Shown here in pieces: positions 26,733-37,502 of a stretch of DNA of 64,000 bases. Position numbers and translations under genes: made by a program. The stretch's first letter is position 1. Each line of letters opens with the position of its first letter. The notes below the pieces were generated by a model. The model had not been told where the DNA came from. It made no database searches and saw nothing but the letters and a program-made list of their open reading frames with translations. This DNA is from Methylobacterium soli. Its GTDB lineage: Bacteria; Pseudomonadota; Alphaproteobacteria; Rhizobiales; Beijerinckiaceae. The stretch covers positions 62,001-126,000 of the forward strand of contig NZ_VZZK01000009.1 in NCBI RefSeq assembly GCF_008806385.1, written 5' to 3'.

Positions 26733-27473
26733 ATGACACGCTCCAGCCCCCAGCTCTCCCTCGTGGCCGTCGCCTACCGCTACGGCCGGCATTCGGTGCT
26801 CGACCGGGTCGATCTCGCAGTTCGACCGAGCGAGCGTGTCGGCATCCTCGGTCGCTCGGGTGTGGGCAAGTCGACCCTGCTGCAGATCCTCGCCGGGCTC
26901 GTCGCGCCGTCCTCCGGCACCGTGCGGGTCGATGGCGCGCCCGTGCGCGGGCCGGTGCCGGGCTGCACCGTGATGTTCCAGCGCCCCGCCTTGCTCCCCT
27001 GGGCCAGCGTCCTCGACAACGTCCTGCTGCCCGCCCGCCTCGCCGGGCGGCTCGGGCGCGAGCGGGCCGACAGCGCGGCGGAAGCCCACCGCCTTCTCGA
27101 CGATCTCGGCCTGGCCGAGCGGGCGCAAGCCAAGCCGCACCAACTCTCCGGCGGGCAGCAGCAGCGGGTGGCGCTCGCTCGGGCGCTCGCGAGCCGGCCG
27201 CGCATCCTGCTCCTCGACGAACCGTTCTCGGCGCTCGATCCCGAGATGCGCGGCGCCTTGCGCACCGACGTGCTGCGGCTCGCCCGCGAGCGCGGCCTCA
27301 CCCTCATCGTCGTCACCCACGACCTCGCCGACGTCGCCGCCCTGGCCCAGCGCGCGGTGGTGCTGAGCGGGCGCCCGGCCCGCGTCTCCGACGATTTCCT
27401 GCTGTCGGACGACGCCGAGGCGGAGCTCCGCCGCCGCCTCGGCCCATCCGCCCCCGAGCGTGCCGCTGCCTGA
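26733..27473 (+). CDS. ABC transporter ATP-binding protein (second sulfonate-type module)
   Basis: This 246-residue ATPase has Walker A GRSGVGKST, Q-loop MFQRPALLPW, signature LSGGQQQRVALARAL, Walker B LLLDEPFSALD and switch His in VTHDLADV. Its closest shape is the SsuB/TauB/NrtD group. The ATG at 26733 is where family homology begins. It is followed after 28 bases by its binding protein and then the permease, the reverse of the order in the first module (SBP, permease, ATPase). Confidence 0.87.
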   Translation: MTRSSPQLSLVAVAYRYGRHSVLDRVDLAVRPSERVGILGRSGVGKSTLLQILAGLVAPSSGTVRVDGAPVRGPVPGCTVMFQRPALLPWASVLDNVLLPARLAGRLGRERADSAAEAHRLLDDLGLAERAQAKPHQLSGGQQQRVALARALASRPRILLLDEPFSALDPEMRGALRTDVLRLARERGLTLIVVTHDLADVAALAQRAVVLSGRPARVSDDFLLSDDAEAELRRRLGPSAPERAAA

Positions 27474-27501
27474 TCCGTTTTCCGAACCCTCACGAGACCC
27501 G

Positions 27502-28728
27502 ATGAGCGCCCCCGACGACCTCTCCGCCCTATGGACGCATGAATGGGCGCGCGCCGACTGGACCCGGCGCGACACCCTCGACGCGCTCGCCCGCGGCGGG
27601 CTCGCCGCGCTCTTCGGTGCTGGAGCGCTGGCGCTCTCGGGTCGGACCGCCCACGCGGCCGACGACGAGACCGTGCGCATCGGCTACCTGCCGATCACCG
27701 ACGCGACCGCGCTGCTCGTCGCCCACGCCAAGGGCTATTTCGAGGACGCCGGCCTCAAGGTCGCCGAGCCGACGCCCGTGCGCTCATGGTCGGCACTGGT
27801 GGAGGGTTTTGCTGCCGGCAAGTTCAACCTCGCCCATCTGTTGAAGCCCATCCCCGTCTGGATGCGCTACAACAATAAGTTTCCGGTCAAGGTCCTGGCC
27901 TGGGCCCACACCAACGGCTCCGGCATCGTCGTCGGAGGAAAAAGCGGCATCGCGGACTTTCGAGGGCTCGCGGGCAAGCGCGTCGCGGTGCCCTACTGGT
28001 ACTCGATGCACAACGTCGTGCTGCAATACGCGCTGCGTGAATCCGGCGTGACGCCGGTGATCCGCGGCGGGCCCGGACCGAACGAGTGCGCCCTCCAGAT
28101 CCTGCCGCCCCCCGAGATGCCGGCGGCGCTCGCGGCGGGCAAGATCGACGGGTACATCGTCGCCGAGCCGTTCAACGCGCTGGGCGAACTCAAGGCCGGG
28201 GCGCGGATGCTGCGCTTTACCGGCGATATCTGGAAGAACCATCCCTGCTGCGTCGTCGTCGCCCACGAGCGGCAGGTGACGGGCAACCCCGAATGGACGG
28301 GCAAGGCGGTCGACGCCATCGTGCGCGCGCAGGTCTATTGCGTGAAGAACCGCGAAGAGGTCGCCCGCCTGATCTCGAAGGATGGCCGCGGCTACCTGCC
28401 GATGCCGGCCGACGTGGTCATCAAGGCCACCACCGATTACGGGCCCGCCTACGAACAGAGCGGGGCGATCCGCCACCGCGACTGGGCTGCGAGCCGCATC
28501 GACTTCCAGCCCTGGCCTTATCCTTCCGCGACACGGCTCATCGTCGAGGCGATGGGCAAGACCCTGGTCGAGGGCGACGCCACGTTCCTCAAGGGGCTCG
28601 ACCCAGATTTCGTGGCACGGGACCTCGTCGACGATCGCTTCGTTGCGGCCTCGTTGAAGCGCTACCCCGAATGGCCGGGCGCCGCCGATCCGGTCGCGCT
28701 GACCCGCCAGGAAACCTTGAGCCTGTGA
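27502..28728 (+). CDS. ABC substrate-binding protein, NrtA/CmpA-like with signal anchor
   Basis: The 408-residue protein has a short cytoplasmic leader, then WTRRDTLDALARGGLAALFGAGALALSG, a Tat-like signal (RRDTLDAL is a relaxed twin-arginine motif). The mature domain reads VRIGYLPITDATALLVAHAKGYFEDAGL, SWSALVEGFAAGKFNLAHLLKP, VPYWYSMHNVVLQYALRESG and WKNHPCCVVVAHE, as in NrtA/CmpA-type oxyanion-binding proteins. Ligand identity is open; context suggests a sulfonate or sulfate ester. It overlaps the permease start (GTGA). Confidence 0.83.
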   Translation: MSAPDDLSALWTHEWARADWTRRDTLDALARGGLAALFGAGALALSGRTAHAADDETVRIGYLPITDATALLVAHAKGYFEDAGLKVAEPTPVRSWSALVEGFAAGKFNLAHLLKPIPVWMRYNNKFPVKVLAWAHTNGSGIVVGGKSGIADFRGLAGKRVAVPYWYSMHNVVLQYALRESGVTPVIRGGPGPNECALQILPPPEMPAALAAGKIDGYIVAEPFNALGELKAGARMLRFTGDIWKNHPCCVVVAHERQVTGNPEWTGKAVDAIVRAQVYCVKNREEVARLISKDGRGYLPMPADVVIKATTDYGPAYEQSGAIRHRDWAASRIDFQPWPYPSATRLIVEAMGKTLVEGDATFLKGLDPDFVARDLVDDRFVAASLKRYPEWPGAADPVALTRQETLSL

Positions 28729-29570
28729 GCGGGCGCGCGCTTCCCACCGCCCTCGCCGTCGAGGGAGGTGTCGCGGCGGACCCGGCGCGCCGCCGGGCCG
28801 GGCTCCGCCCCGCACTCGACCGGCTCGCGCCGCTCTTCGGGCTCGCCGGTCTCGGGCTCATGTGGTTCGCCGCCGGCCTCGTGCTGGTGAGCGTGCCGGC
28901 CTACTCCGCCTTCGCCGGCTTCGCGCCGGGCCCGGCACTCGCCTCCTTCGCCGAACTCCTCGCCTCCGGCGAGGCCTGGCGGGCCGCCGCTCCGAGTCTC
29001 CTGCGAGTTGGCCAGGGGCTGCTCGTCGCCTTCCTGCTCGGTGCGCCGCTCGGATTGCTCATGGGTGCCTCTCCCCTGGCCGAGCGCGCGCTGCAGCCGC
29101 CGTTCCAGCTCCTGCGCATGGTCTCTCCGCTAGCCTGGATGCCGGTGGCGGTGCTGGCCTTCCCGAACTGGGACGGTGCCATCGTCTTCCTCATCACCGC
29201 TGCCGCCATCTGGCCGATCCTGTTCTCCACCGCCGCCGGAGTGAAACGGATCGACCCCATCTGGCTCACCCTCGCACGCAACCTCGGCGCGAGCCGCGTC
29301 GGCACTCTGAGGAGGATTATCGTCCCGGCCGTGCTCCAGGACATTTTGACGGGCCTGCGCCTGTCGCTGGGCGTCGCCTGGATCGTGTTGGTGCCGGCCG
29401 AGTATCTCGGGGTTACCAGCGGCCTCGGCTACGCCATCAACGACGCTCGCGATACCCTCTCCTACGACCGGCTTGCGGCCCTCGTCCTGCTGATCGGACT
29501 GATCGGCTACGCCCTCGACAGCGGCCTGGGGCGCCTCGCCGCCCGCGCCCGCTGGATACCCGCAACCTGA
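28725..29570 (+). CDS. ABC transporter permease (second sulfonate-type module)
   Basis: This 281-residue permease starts with GTG overlapping the stop of the binding-protein gene. It has about six membrane helices and the EAA loop LARNLGASRVGTLRRIIVPAVLQDILTGLRLSLGVAW. It completes the second ABC transporter together with the ATPase at 26733. Ten bases separate it from the OsmC gene, so transcription probably continues through OsmC and the acyl-CoA-dehydrogenase-like gene. Confidence 0.87.
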   Translation: MSGRALPTALAVEGGVAADPARRRAGLRPALDRLAPLFGLAGLGLMWFAAGLVLVSVPAYSAFAGFAPGPALASFAELLASGEAWRAAAPSLLRVGQGLLVAFLLGAPLGLLMGASPLAERALQPPFQLLRMVSPLAWMPVAVLAFPNWDGAIVFLITAAAIWPILFSTAAGVKRIDPIWLTLARNLGASRVGTLRRIIVPAVLQDILTGLRLSLGVAWIVLVPAEYLGVTSGLGYAINDARDTLSYDRLAALVLLIGLIGYALDSGLGRLAARARWIPAT

Positions 29571-29580
29571 GGAGTTTCCC

Positions 29581-30126
29581 ATGACTGCTTCGGCCACACG
29601 TGAAATCATCCAGACCTTCGAGCCCATCGACCGCGACGCGCTCGCCGCCTTATCCGAGAAGGGTCGCGCCGATCCGAGCGCCGTGCGTACCGTCCGCGCC
29701 CGCACGGTCGCCGAGGGGCGCCGCTTCCGCCACCTCAACTATGTACGCAACCTCGACGCTCACATCGTCGACGAACCGCCGGGATTGCTGGGCGACGACA
29801 CCGCCCCGAACCCGACCGAGGCGTTGCTCGCGGCGCTCGGCACCTGCGTGGCGGTGGGCATCCAGGCCAACGCCGTCGCGCGGGGCTGGGTCGTGCGTGG
29901 CATCGAGATCGAGAGCGAGGGCGACATCAACATCACCTCCGTCTGGGGTACCGGCGACCTTTCGCCGAAGTCGGTCGGGCTGACGGCCGTGCGGCTGAAG
30001 GCTCATCTCGACATCGAGGGCGCGAGCCCGGCGGAACTCGACGAACTCGTCGCCCATGCCGCGCTGTGGTCGCCTGTCCTCAACACCGTGAAGAACCCGG
30101 TCGCAGTCACCCTGGCCCGGGCCTGA
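29581..30126 (+). CDS. OsmC-family protein
   Basis: This 181-residue OsmC/Ohr fold protein has PNPTEALLAALGTCVAVGIQANAVARGW, the helix with the first redox Cys, and a C-terminal LWSPVLNTVKNPVAV where the second Cys of peroxidase-type OsmC proteins would be expected near SPVLNT. The second Cys is absent (Ser-Pro in place of Cys-Pro), so a thiol peroxidase cycle is unlikely. Members of this branch are common in sulfonate operons with unknown function. GAGGAG precedes the ATG. Confidence 0.82.
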   Translation: MTASATREIIQTFEPIDRDALAALSEKGRADPSAVRTVRARTVAEGRRFRHLNYVRNLDAHIVDEPPGLLGDDTAPNPTEALLAALGTCVAVGIQANAVARGWVVRGIEIESEGDINITSVWGTGDLSPKSVGLTAVRLKAHLDIEGASPAELDELVAHAALWSPVLNTVKNPVAVTLARA

Positions 30127-30134
30127 GAGGCAGG

Positions 30135-31211
30135 ATGAGCGCAGCTCTCTCGCTCGGACCGGAACGCGCCCCCGACGTCGCGGAAATCGTGCGCTCCGCC
30201 CTGCAACCGCAGGTCGGAGCGATTGATCGTGGCCTCTACCCGGAGGCGGTGCTGCGCGCGTTGGGCTCCGCGGGCGCCTTCACGCACCACGTCGACGGCT
30301 CGACGGAGGGCCTCGTGCGAGCGGTCGATGCAATGAGCGAGGTCGCGACCGCCTGTCTCTCCACCGCCTTCTGCACTTGGTGCCAGGACGCGTTGGTCTG
30401 GTACCTCGCCCGCAGCGAGGAAGCCGGCGCTGCTGACCAAGTCGCGGCTGTCGCAAGCGGAGCTCGGCTCGGCGGCACCGGCCTGTCGAACCCGATGAAG
30501 TCATTCTCGGGGATCGAGCCTCTGGCACTCAACGCCCTGCGGGTGCAGGGCGGCTACCGGGTGCGGGGGCGGCTACCCTGGGTCTCGAATCTTGCGCCGG
30601 GACACCGCTTCGCCGCCATCTTCGCCTTGGAGGACGGCACCCGGGTCATGGCCGTGCTCACCGCGGGCACGGAGACGGTGGGGCTTGTCGCCAACACGCG
30701 CTTCGTGGCGCTGGAGGGTACAGGCACCTACACGGTACTGGTGAGAGACGCCTTCGTGCCCGATGTCGACGTGATCGCACCCGACGCTTCGACCTTCGTG
30801 CCGCAGATCCGCAATGGCTTCGTCCTGCTCCAGACCGGAATGGGCCTCGGCCTTGCCCGGGGCGTCGTCGCCCTGATGCGAGCGGACGTTCGCGGTCGAC
30901 AGCAGGCGGCCGCCCTGCCGCTCGGGCCGGCAGCAATCGAGGATCGTGCGGAGGGGTTGCACGCACGGGTGGCAGCCTTGGCGGACCGGCACGCCGACCC
31001 GGCCCGCACGACCTTCCTCGACGTGCTGAGGCTACGCCTCGAAGTCTCCTGGCTCGCGCTCGAAGCGGCGCAGGCTGCGATGCTTCAGTTCGGCGCCCGT
31101 GGCTATCAAGAGGGCTCCGAGCCCTTCCGGCGCCTGCGAGAGGCGCAATTCGTGGCCATCGTCACGCCGTCGGCGAAGCACATCACTGCCGAGCTTGCGC
31201 GTGCCGCATAA
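30135..31211 (+). CDS. Acyl-CoA dehydrogenase-family flavoenzyme of a sulfur-acquisition cluster
   Basis: At 358 residues this is shorter than standard acyl-CoA dehydrogenases (about 380-400) and resembles SfnB-like members. It has an N-terminal helical domain, the mid-domain GTGLSNPMKSFSG and GYRVRGRLPWVSNLAPGH, and a C-terminal four-helix domain ending KHITAELARA. The usual catalytic Glu cannot be placed. It probably uses flavin for oxidative attack on a sulfur compound rather than acyl-CoA dehydrogenation. GGCAGG precedes the ATG, nine bases after OsmC. It is the last intact gene of this operon. Confidence 0.78.
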   Translation: MSAALSLGPERAPDVAEIVRSALQPQVGAIDRGLYPEAVLRALGSAGAFTHHVDGSTEGLVRAVDAMSEVATACLSTAFCTWCQDALVWYLARSEEAGAADQVAAVASGARLGGTGLSNPMKSFSGIEPLALNALRVQGGYRVRGRLPWVSNLAPGHRFAAIFALEDGTRVMAVLTAGTETVGLVANTRFVALEGTGTYTVLVRDAFVPDVDVIAPDASTFVPQIRNGFVLLQTGMGLGLARGVVALMRADVRGRQQAAALPLGPAAIEDRAEGLHARVAALADRHADPARTTFLDVLRLRLEVSWLALEAAQAAMLQFGARGYQEGSEPFRRLREAQFVAIVTPSAKHITAELARAA

Positions 31212-31539
31212 GGACCTCGGGCATCCCGGATCCTTCGGCGCGGATACGCCAGGATCGACTCACAGCGCGTCGTCGAACAAGTGGAATGCGAAATGCTGAC
31301 CCCTTGCGGACCTTCGACCTCGCTTCGGACGTCCGCTCACGAGCTGGAAACGGACACAGCAATGGCCGCCACAACATCAGGATGTTGTTCCTTGGCCGGG
31401 GCGCTTTGAACGCTCCCGCGGCTTGAGGCAGACACAAGCGCTGAGGTCGGTGCCCCGGCAAGAACCAGCGCTTCGACACCCACGACGTATATCGAGGGGC
31501 GAGACCCTGCGCGAGCCGATCGAGCACGACCACCAGCGT

Positions 31540-31740
31540 GGGACCATCTGGATCTCAGACAACAACACGGCCGCGCCCGCGTCAGAGGACGACCGGTTGG
31601 TCACGTTCGGTGAGTACGGGACGAAGATGGCCACCATCGAGCCTTCTTTTGCGCGAGGCGCGGAGGACCGGCGTCCCGATCACGGTCTTCCGGCCGGGCC
31701 ACATCGTCGGGCTGGGCGCCGATGAACCCGGTTGCGAGCG
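31540..31740 (+). pseudogene. NAD-dependent epimerase/reductase remnant, frameshifted
   Basis: One frame gives RLVTFGEYGTKMATIE and the next gives LLLREARRTGVPITVFRPGHIVGLG. Together they match the segment of extended SDR/epimerases where YG..K...E..L is followed by a basic helix and TV.RPG.IVG. No Rossmann start or C-terminus is present. The flanking 31212-31539 and 31741-32033 contain no recognisable gene, though ECEHNVVGYCRSIGKACHR near 31800 looks like another degraded coding scrap. Confidence 0.5.
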
Positions 31741-32033
31741 CCAATCCGGAGGTGTTGACCGACTCCGCGCGCCGAGGCGCTTGCACTTCCAAGGTCTGGC
31801 CTGGAATGCGAGCACAACGTCGTCGGTTACTGCCGCTCCATTGGAAAGGCATGTCACCGGTTAAGCTAAGGGCCGCGCGACGCCTGCGAGGCGGCCGTCT
31901 AGGAGATTGTCGCCGCCCGTGTCGCTGAGGGCCAGATCGAAGCGTCAGTCTCGGTGGAGGCGGTCTCACCCTGCCCGCGTGCCGGGATGACCGGATTCGT
32001 GGCGGCCCGGCGCTGCTTGCTGGGGGCTGACGC

Positions 32034-33029
<996 letters not shown>

Positions 33030-34004
33030 GAAGATCCTTCCAGCGGAGGCAGGCAACCCGCTCTGCCGCGGCGCCAGCGGCTTCCAGGAGCGGTAGGGTC
33101 TCGCGACAGGGAGCGCCGGCCGCCGGGCAGCGCGGCGCGAAGGCACAACCACGCGGCACCGCGCCGAGCGATGGCACCTGGCCCGGGATCTCCGCGAGCC
33201 GCTGCCGCGCCCCGGACCCGATGCGCGGGCGGGCCGCGATGAGGCCGCGCGTGTAGGGGTGGCGGGGCGTGGCGAACAGGCTCGCCGCGGAGCCGGTCTC
33301 CACGGCGCGGCCCGCATACATCACCAGAACCCGGTCGGCATGCTCGGCCACGAGGCCGAGATCGTGGGTGATCAGCACGACCGCCATGCCGGTCTCCCGG
33401 CGCAGGTCGTCGATCAGGTCCAGGATCTCCGCCTGCACCGTGACGTCGAGGGCCGTCGTCGGCTCGTCCGCGACGAGGACGGCCGGCGAGCAGGCGAGCG
33501 CCATCGCGATCATCACCCGCTGGCGCATGCCGCCCGACAACTGGTGGGGATACTCGACGAAGCGGCGCTCCGGGTCCGGAATGCGGACGCGCGCGAGAAG
33601 CGCGCCCGCGCGCGCGCGGGCTTCGGCGGCGCTCACCGCATCGTGCTCGCGGATCGCCTCGACGATCTGCGCTCCGACCGTGAGGACGGGGTTCAAGGCC
33701 GTCATCGGCTCCTGGAAGATCATGGCGATGCGCGCGCCGCGCAGACGCCGCATTGCCTCGCCCTGGAGACCGAGGATGTCGTGGTCCTCCAAGCGGACGC
33801 GGCCGCGGGCCCGAGCGTTGCCGGGCAGCAGGCCGAGCAGCGCAAAGGCGGTGAGCGACTTGCCGCAGCCGGATTCGCCGACGATCGCCAGGGTCTCCCC
33901 GGCGGCCACCGAGAATCCGATGCCGTGAACGGCCGCCCGCTCGGCAGCGCCCTCGCGGAAAGCAATTCTGAGATCTTCGACCTGCAGGACGGGTGAGTCG
34001 GCGC

Positions 34005-34877
34005 TCATCGCAGCTCACGCTTCAGGTCGAGTGCGTCGTTGAGACCGTCGCCTAGCAAGTTGAGGGCGAGCACCGCCGCGACGATCGCGAGCCCAGGGGC
34101 CGCTGCAACGAACCAGTCCGTGCGAATCACCTCGCGCCCGGCGCCCACCATGGCGCCCCAGCTGACGACGTTCGGATCGCCGAGGCCCAGGAAGGCGAGG
34201 CTCGACTCGGTCAAGATAGCGTTCGCCACCAGGATCGAGGCGGAGACGATCACCGGGGCGAGCACGTTCGGCAGGATGTGGAGCCCGATGATGCGGGCGT
34301 CCGAGGCGCCGATCACGATCGAGGACTGGACGAGTTCGCCGTCGCGCAGGCGCAGCACTTCGGCGCGGACCAGCCGAGCCAGCGCCGGCCAGCCGGTCAG
34401 CCCGATCGCCAGCACGATGGTCGGGATGGAGGGCTGCAGCACCGCGACGATCGCCAGGGTGAACAGGAAGGGCGGAATGGTCTGAAAGAGTTCGGTGAGC
34501 CGCATCAGCGCGGCCTCGATGTGCCCGCCGTAATAGCCCGCGGCGGCCCCGATCCCGACCCCGATGACGAGCGCCACCAGGGTCGCGACCGCGCCGATCA
34601 TCAGCGAGATCCGGGCGCCGTGCGCGATCCCGGCGGCGATGTCGCGCCCGAGCATGTCGGTGCCGAGCGGGAAGGCCGGATCGGTGCCTGGCCATTGCAG
34701 CGGGGCGCCGACCATGTCGAGCGGATCGCCGGGAAAGAGGACAGGCGCAGCCAGGCCCGCCCCGGCGACGAGGCCGAGCAGGACCAAGCCGATGCAGGCC
34801 GAGGGGCGCCGCGCGAGGCGAGCGAGAAGCCCGACCCGGCGCGGTCCGGTCGCTGGAAGCGTGAGCACACCGGCCAT
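34005..34877 (-). CDS. Oligopeptide-type ABC permease (OppC/DppC-like)
   Basis: This 290-residue inner-membrane protein has an N-terminal anchor helix (ACIGLVLLGLVAGAGLAAPV), the DppC hallmark FPLGTDMLGRDIAAGIAHGARISL and the permease core GWPALARLVRAEVLRLRDGE. ATG 34877 begins MAGVLTLP; longer readings upstream overlap the neighbouring permease and are artefacts. It pairs with the DppB-like protein to form the membrane channel. Confidence 0.88.
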   Translation of the reverse strand: MAGVLTLPATGPRRVGLLARLARRPSACIGLVLLGLVAGAGLAAPVLFPGDPLDMVGAPLQWPGTDPAFPLGTDMLGRDIAAGIAHGARISLMIGAVATLVALVIGVGIGAAAGYYGGHIEAALMRLTELFQTIPPFLFTLAIVAVLQPSIPTIVLAIGLTGWPALARLVRAEVLRLRDGELVQSSIVIGASDARIIGLHILPNVLAPVIVSASILVANAILTESSLAFLGLGDPNVVSWGAMVGAGREVIRTDWFVAAAPGLAIVAAVLALNLLGDGLNDALDLKRELR

Positions 34878-34881
34878 GGCG

Positions 34882-35868
34882 TCAGGCCCGCGCGGTCCGC
34901 GGATCGAGCACCGCGTAGAGCAGGTCGACCGCGAGGTTGGCGAGCACGACCACGACCGAGCTGCAGAGCAGGATGCCGAGCAGTAGGTTGAGGTCGCGTT
35001 GGAACAGCGCCTCGAAGGCGAGACGCCCAAGGCCCGGCCAGGCGAAGACCGTCTCGACGAGGACTGCGCCGCCCAGGATCGCGCCGAGCTGCAGCCCGAG
35101 TTGCGTCACCACCGGCAGAAGCGCGTTGCGCAGGACGTGCCGGTACGCGATGCGGCGCGGGCGGACACCCTTGGCGACGGCGGTGCGCACGTAATCCTGG
35201 CCGTAGGCCTCCAGCATCGCGGCCCGGGTCAGGCGCGTGTAGATCGCCAGGTAGTAGAGACTGAGGGTCAAGGCCGGGAGCGCGAGGTGTCGGGCGACGT
35301 CAACCAGATGGGCGAGGCCGGTGAGGCCCGTCCCGATCTCAGCCATACCGCCGACCGGCAGCCAGTCGAGCCAGACCGAGAACACGACGATCAGCATAAC
35401 GCCGATCCAGAAGACTGGCGTCGCGTAGAACAGGAGCGCCAGAACCGAGATCGCGGTATCGAGCGGCTGGCCGGCATGGCGGGCCGCGACGAATCCGAGC
35501 GTGCCCCCGACGAGCACCGCGAAGGTGATGCTCACCCCCATCAGGACGAGCGTTGGCCCGAGCCGGTCGAGGATCAGCTGCGACACCGGGAGTCCCTGAC
35601 GGAACGAGAAGCCGAGATCGAAGGTCAGCACATTGGCGAGGTACTTGGCGAACTGCACTGCCAGAGGCTGATCGAGACCGAACTGGGCGCGGAGCGCCGC
35701 GATGTATTCCGGCGTGGCCGAGCCCGCTTCTCCTGCCAGCACCTGGGCGGCATCGCCCGGCGCCAAGTGCAGCAGGAAGAAGTTGATCACCGCGATGCCG
35801 ACCACCACCGCCACCATCTGGCCGAAGCGTCGAATTGCGGCCAGCGGGCCGCCCACGCGCATCTGCAT
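34882..35868 (-). CDS. Oligopeptide-type ABC permease (OppB/DppB-like)
   Basis: The 328-residue permease begins with a membrane helix and the family segment LAPGDAAQVLAGEAGSATPEYIAALRAQFGLDQPL, then LTFDLGFSFRQGLPVSQLI and the EAA loop YVRTAVAKGVRPRRIAYRHVLRNALLPV. All are typical of DppB. Its start is 14 bases after the binding protein's stop. Confidence 0.88.
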   Translation of the reverse strand: MQMRVGGPLAAIRRFGQMVAVVVGIAVINFFLLHLAPGDAAQVLAGEAGSATPEYIAALRAQFGLDQPLAVQFAKYLANVLTFDLGFSFRQGLPVSQLILDRLGPTLVLMGVSITFAVLVGGTLGFVAARHAGQPLDTAISVLALLFYATPVFWIGVMLIVVFSVWLDWLPVGGMAEIGTGLTGLAHLVDVARHLALPALTLSLYYLAIYTRLTRAAMLEAYGQDYVRTAVAKGVRPRRIAYRHVLRNALLPVVTQLGLQLGAILGGAVLVETVFAWPGLGRLAFEALFQRDLNLLLGILLCSSVVVVLANLAVDLLYAVLDPRTARA

Positions 35869-35882
35869 CGGAACCCGCTCAC

Positions 35883-37502
35883 TCAGTTGGCGCTGGCGCG
35901 GGTTTGGCCGGGGGCCGGATTCTCAAAGCGGAAATCGCGAAAACTTCCGTAGACCTGATCGCCGCGGGCGCCGTGGCGCAGCGCGGCCGCTTCGACCGTG
36001 AAGAATTTGAGCTCAAGCAGCGGCAGGGTCGGCAGGTCGGTGAGTACGATCTCCTGGAAGCGCCGAAACAGGTCTTGCCTCTTGGCCGGATCGGCTTCCC
36101 CCTGCACCGCCGCGATGATGCTATCGATCTCCGGGTTGCGGTAGCCCGAGCCGTTCGTCCAGGGAATGTTCTTGCCGACGGAGGCCGACCAATAGGCGCG
36201 GGTGACGCCGACCTGCGGATCCGAGAAGGCGGCGAACCACGTGATGGCGATGTCGAAATCGCGGTCGCCGTAGATCCGGCGCGTATAGCTCGGCGTGTCC
36301 TGGCTGCGGATATTGGCCTCGACGCCGACGCGCCGCAGGGAGGCCTTCAGGAACTCAGCCGTCCGCTTGAAGTCGTCACCGTAGGGAATGTAGTCGATGT
36401 CGAGGCTGAAGCGCGTCCCGTTCGCGCCGCGCGCCCATCCGGCCTCGTCGAGGAGCGTCTCAGCTCGCCGGGTGTCGAACGGATAGACTGGCACGTCCTT
36501 GGCGTGGAAGTCGGCGAGCGTGGAGGGCACCGGGCTCGTCGCGGGCGTTCCGAAATTGAACCAGACCACCCGGGCAAGCGCCGCCCGGTCGATGGCCTGC
36601 GCGAGGGCGCGGCGCACCCGCACATCCTTGAGCGGCCCGCGCTCGACGTTGAAGTCGGCGAACAGCCAGGGCGACAGCCACTCGTAGCCGGAGGTCTCGA
36701 CGCGCAGGTTGGGCAGCCCTCCGAGGCGGGCGGCATCCTTCAGCGGCACCGGACTCAAGGGGGCGTATTGCGCCTCGCCCTTCTCCAGGGCCGCGGCACG
36801 GGCGGCGGCGTCGGGCAGGACGCGGAAGACGACGCGGTCGAGATAGGGCTTGCCCGCATCCCAATAATCGGGGTTGCGCTCCAGCACGATGTGGTTGCCG
36901 CGGCTCCATTCCTTGAACTTGAACGGACCGGTGCCGACCGGCTTGTTGTTGTAGGGATTGGAGAGCGGATCGGTGCCCTCGTAAAGATGCTTGGGAAGGA
37001 TCTGCGCGCCGTTGCTGTTAAGCGACGACAGGATCGCGGGTGACGGCTGGCTGAGGCGCAGGATCACGGTGAGCGGATCCGGCGTCTCGACGGCCGAGAC
37101 CTTCCCGAAGGTCACCTGGTTGCGCGGATGGACCTTGGTCCAGACGTTCTCCAGCGTCCATTTCACGTCCGCCGCCGAGAAGGGCTGGCCGTCGTGCCAC
37201 TTCACGTTTGGGCGCAGGTGGAAGGTCAGGCTGAGGCCGTCGGGGGCAGTTTCCCACGAGGTGGCGAGCGCCGGGATCGGCTTGAGGTTGCGGTCGTAAT
37301 CGACGAGCCCGTCGAAAATCGTCCCGCTGACGACCCCTGTCGGAGCGGCCGTGTTGACCGCCGCCGTCAGGACCACGGGTTCAGGCTGCACGATCGCCGT
37401 GAGCGTGCCCCCGGACCGCGCGGGATCGGCGAGCCCCGCGCCGGCCGTCAGGACCAGGCCGAGCGCCGCTCCTGCAAGCCCCTGGATGCCTCGTGATGCC
37501 AT
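35883..37502 (-). CDS. ABC transporter substrate-binding protein, family 5 (peptide/nickel type)
   Basis: The 539-residue periplasmic protein has a signal peptide (LAGAALGLVLTAGAGLA) and the family-5 pattern: FDGLVDYDRNLKPIPALATSWE, LTFHLRPNVKWHDGQPFSAADVKWTLENV, YNNKPVGTGPFKF and VRRALAQAIDRAAL. Family members bind peptides, nickel chelates, glutathione or other small ligands. Being between sulfonate modules and an LLM gene suggests a sulfur-containing ligand such as a thiol peptide, but this is inference. It is first in its operon and divergent from the LLM gene at 38022. Confidence 0.87.
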   Translation of the reverse strand: MASRGIQGLAGAALGLVLTAGAGLADPARSGGTLTAIVQPEPVVLTAAVNTAAPTGVVSGTIFDGLVDYDRNLKPIPALATSWETAPDGLSLTFHLRPNVKWHDGQPFSAADVKWTLENVWTKVHPRNQVTFGKVSAVETPDPLTVILRLSQPSPAILSSLNSNGAQILPKHLYEGTDPLSNPYNNKPVGTGPFKFKEWSRGNHIVLERNPDYWDAGKPYLDRVVFRVLPDAAARAAALEKGEAQYAPLSPVPLKDAARLGGLPNLRVETSGYEWLSPWLFADFNVERGPLKDVRVRRALAQAIDRAALARVVWFNFGTPATSPVPSTLADFHAKDVPVYPFDTRRAETLLDEAGWARGANGTRFSLDIDYIPYGDDFKRTAEFLKASLRRVGVEANIRSQDTPSYTRRIYGDRDFDIAITWFAAFSDPQVGVTRAYWSASVGKNIPWTNGSGYRNPEIDSIIAAVQGEADPAKRQDLFRRFQEIVLTDLPTLPLLELKFFTVEAAALRHGARGDQVYGSFRDFRFENPAPGQTRASAN

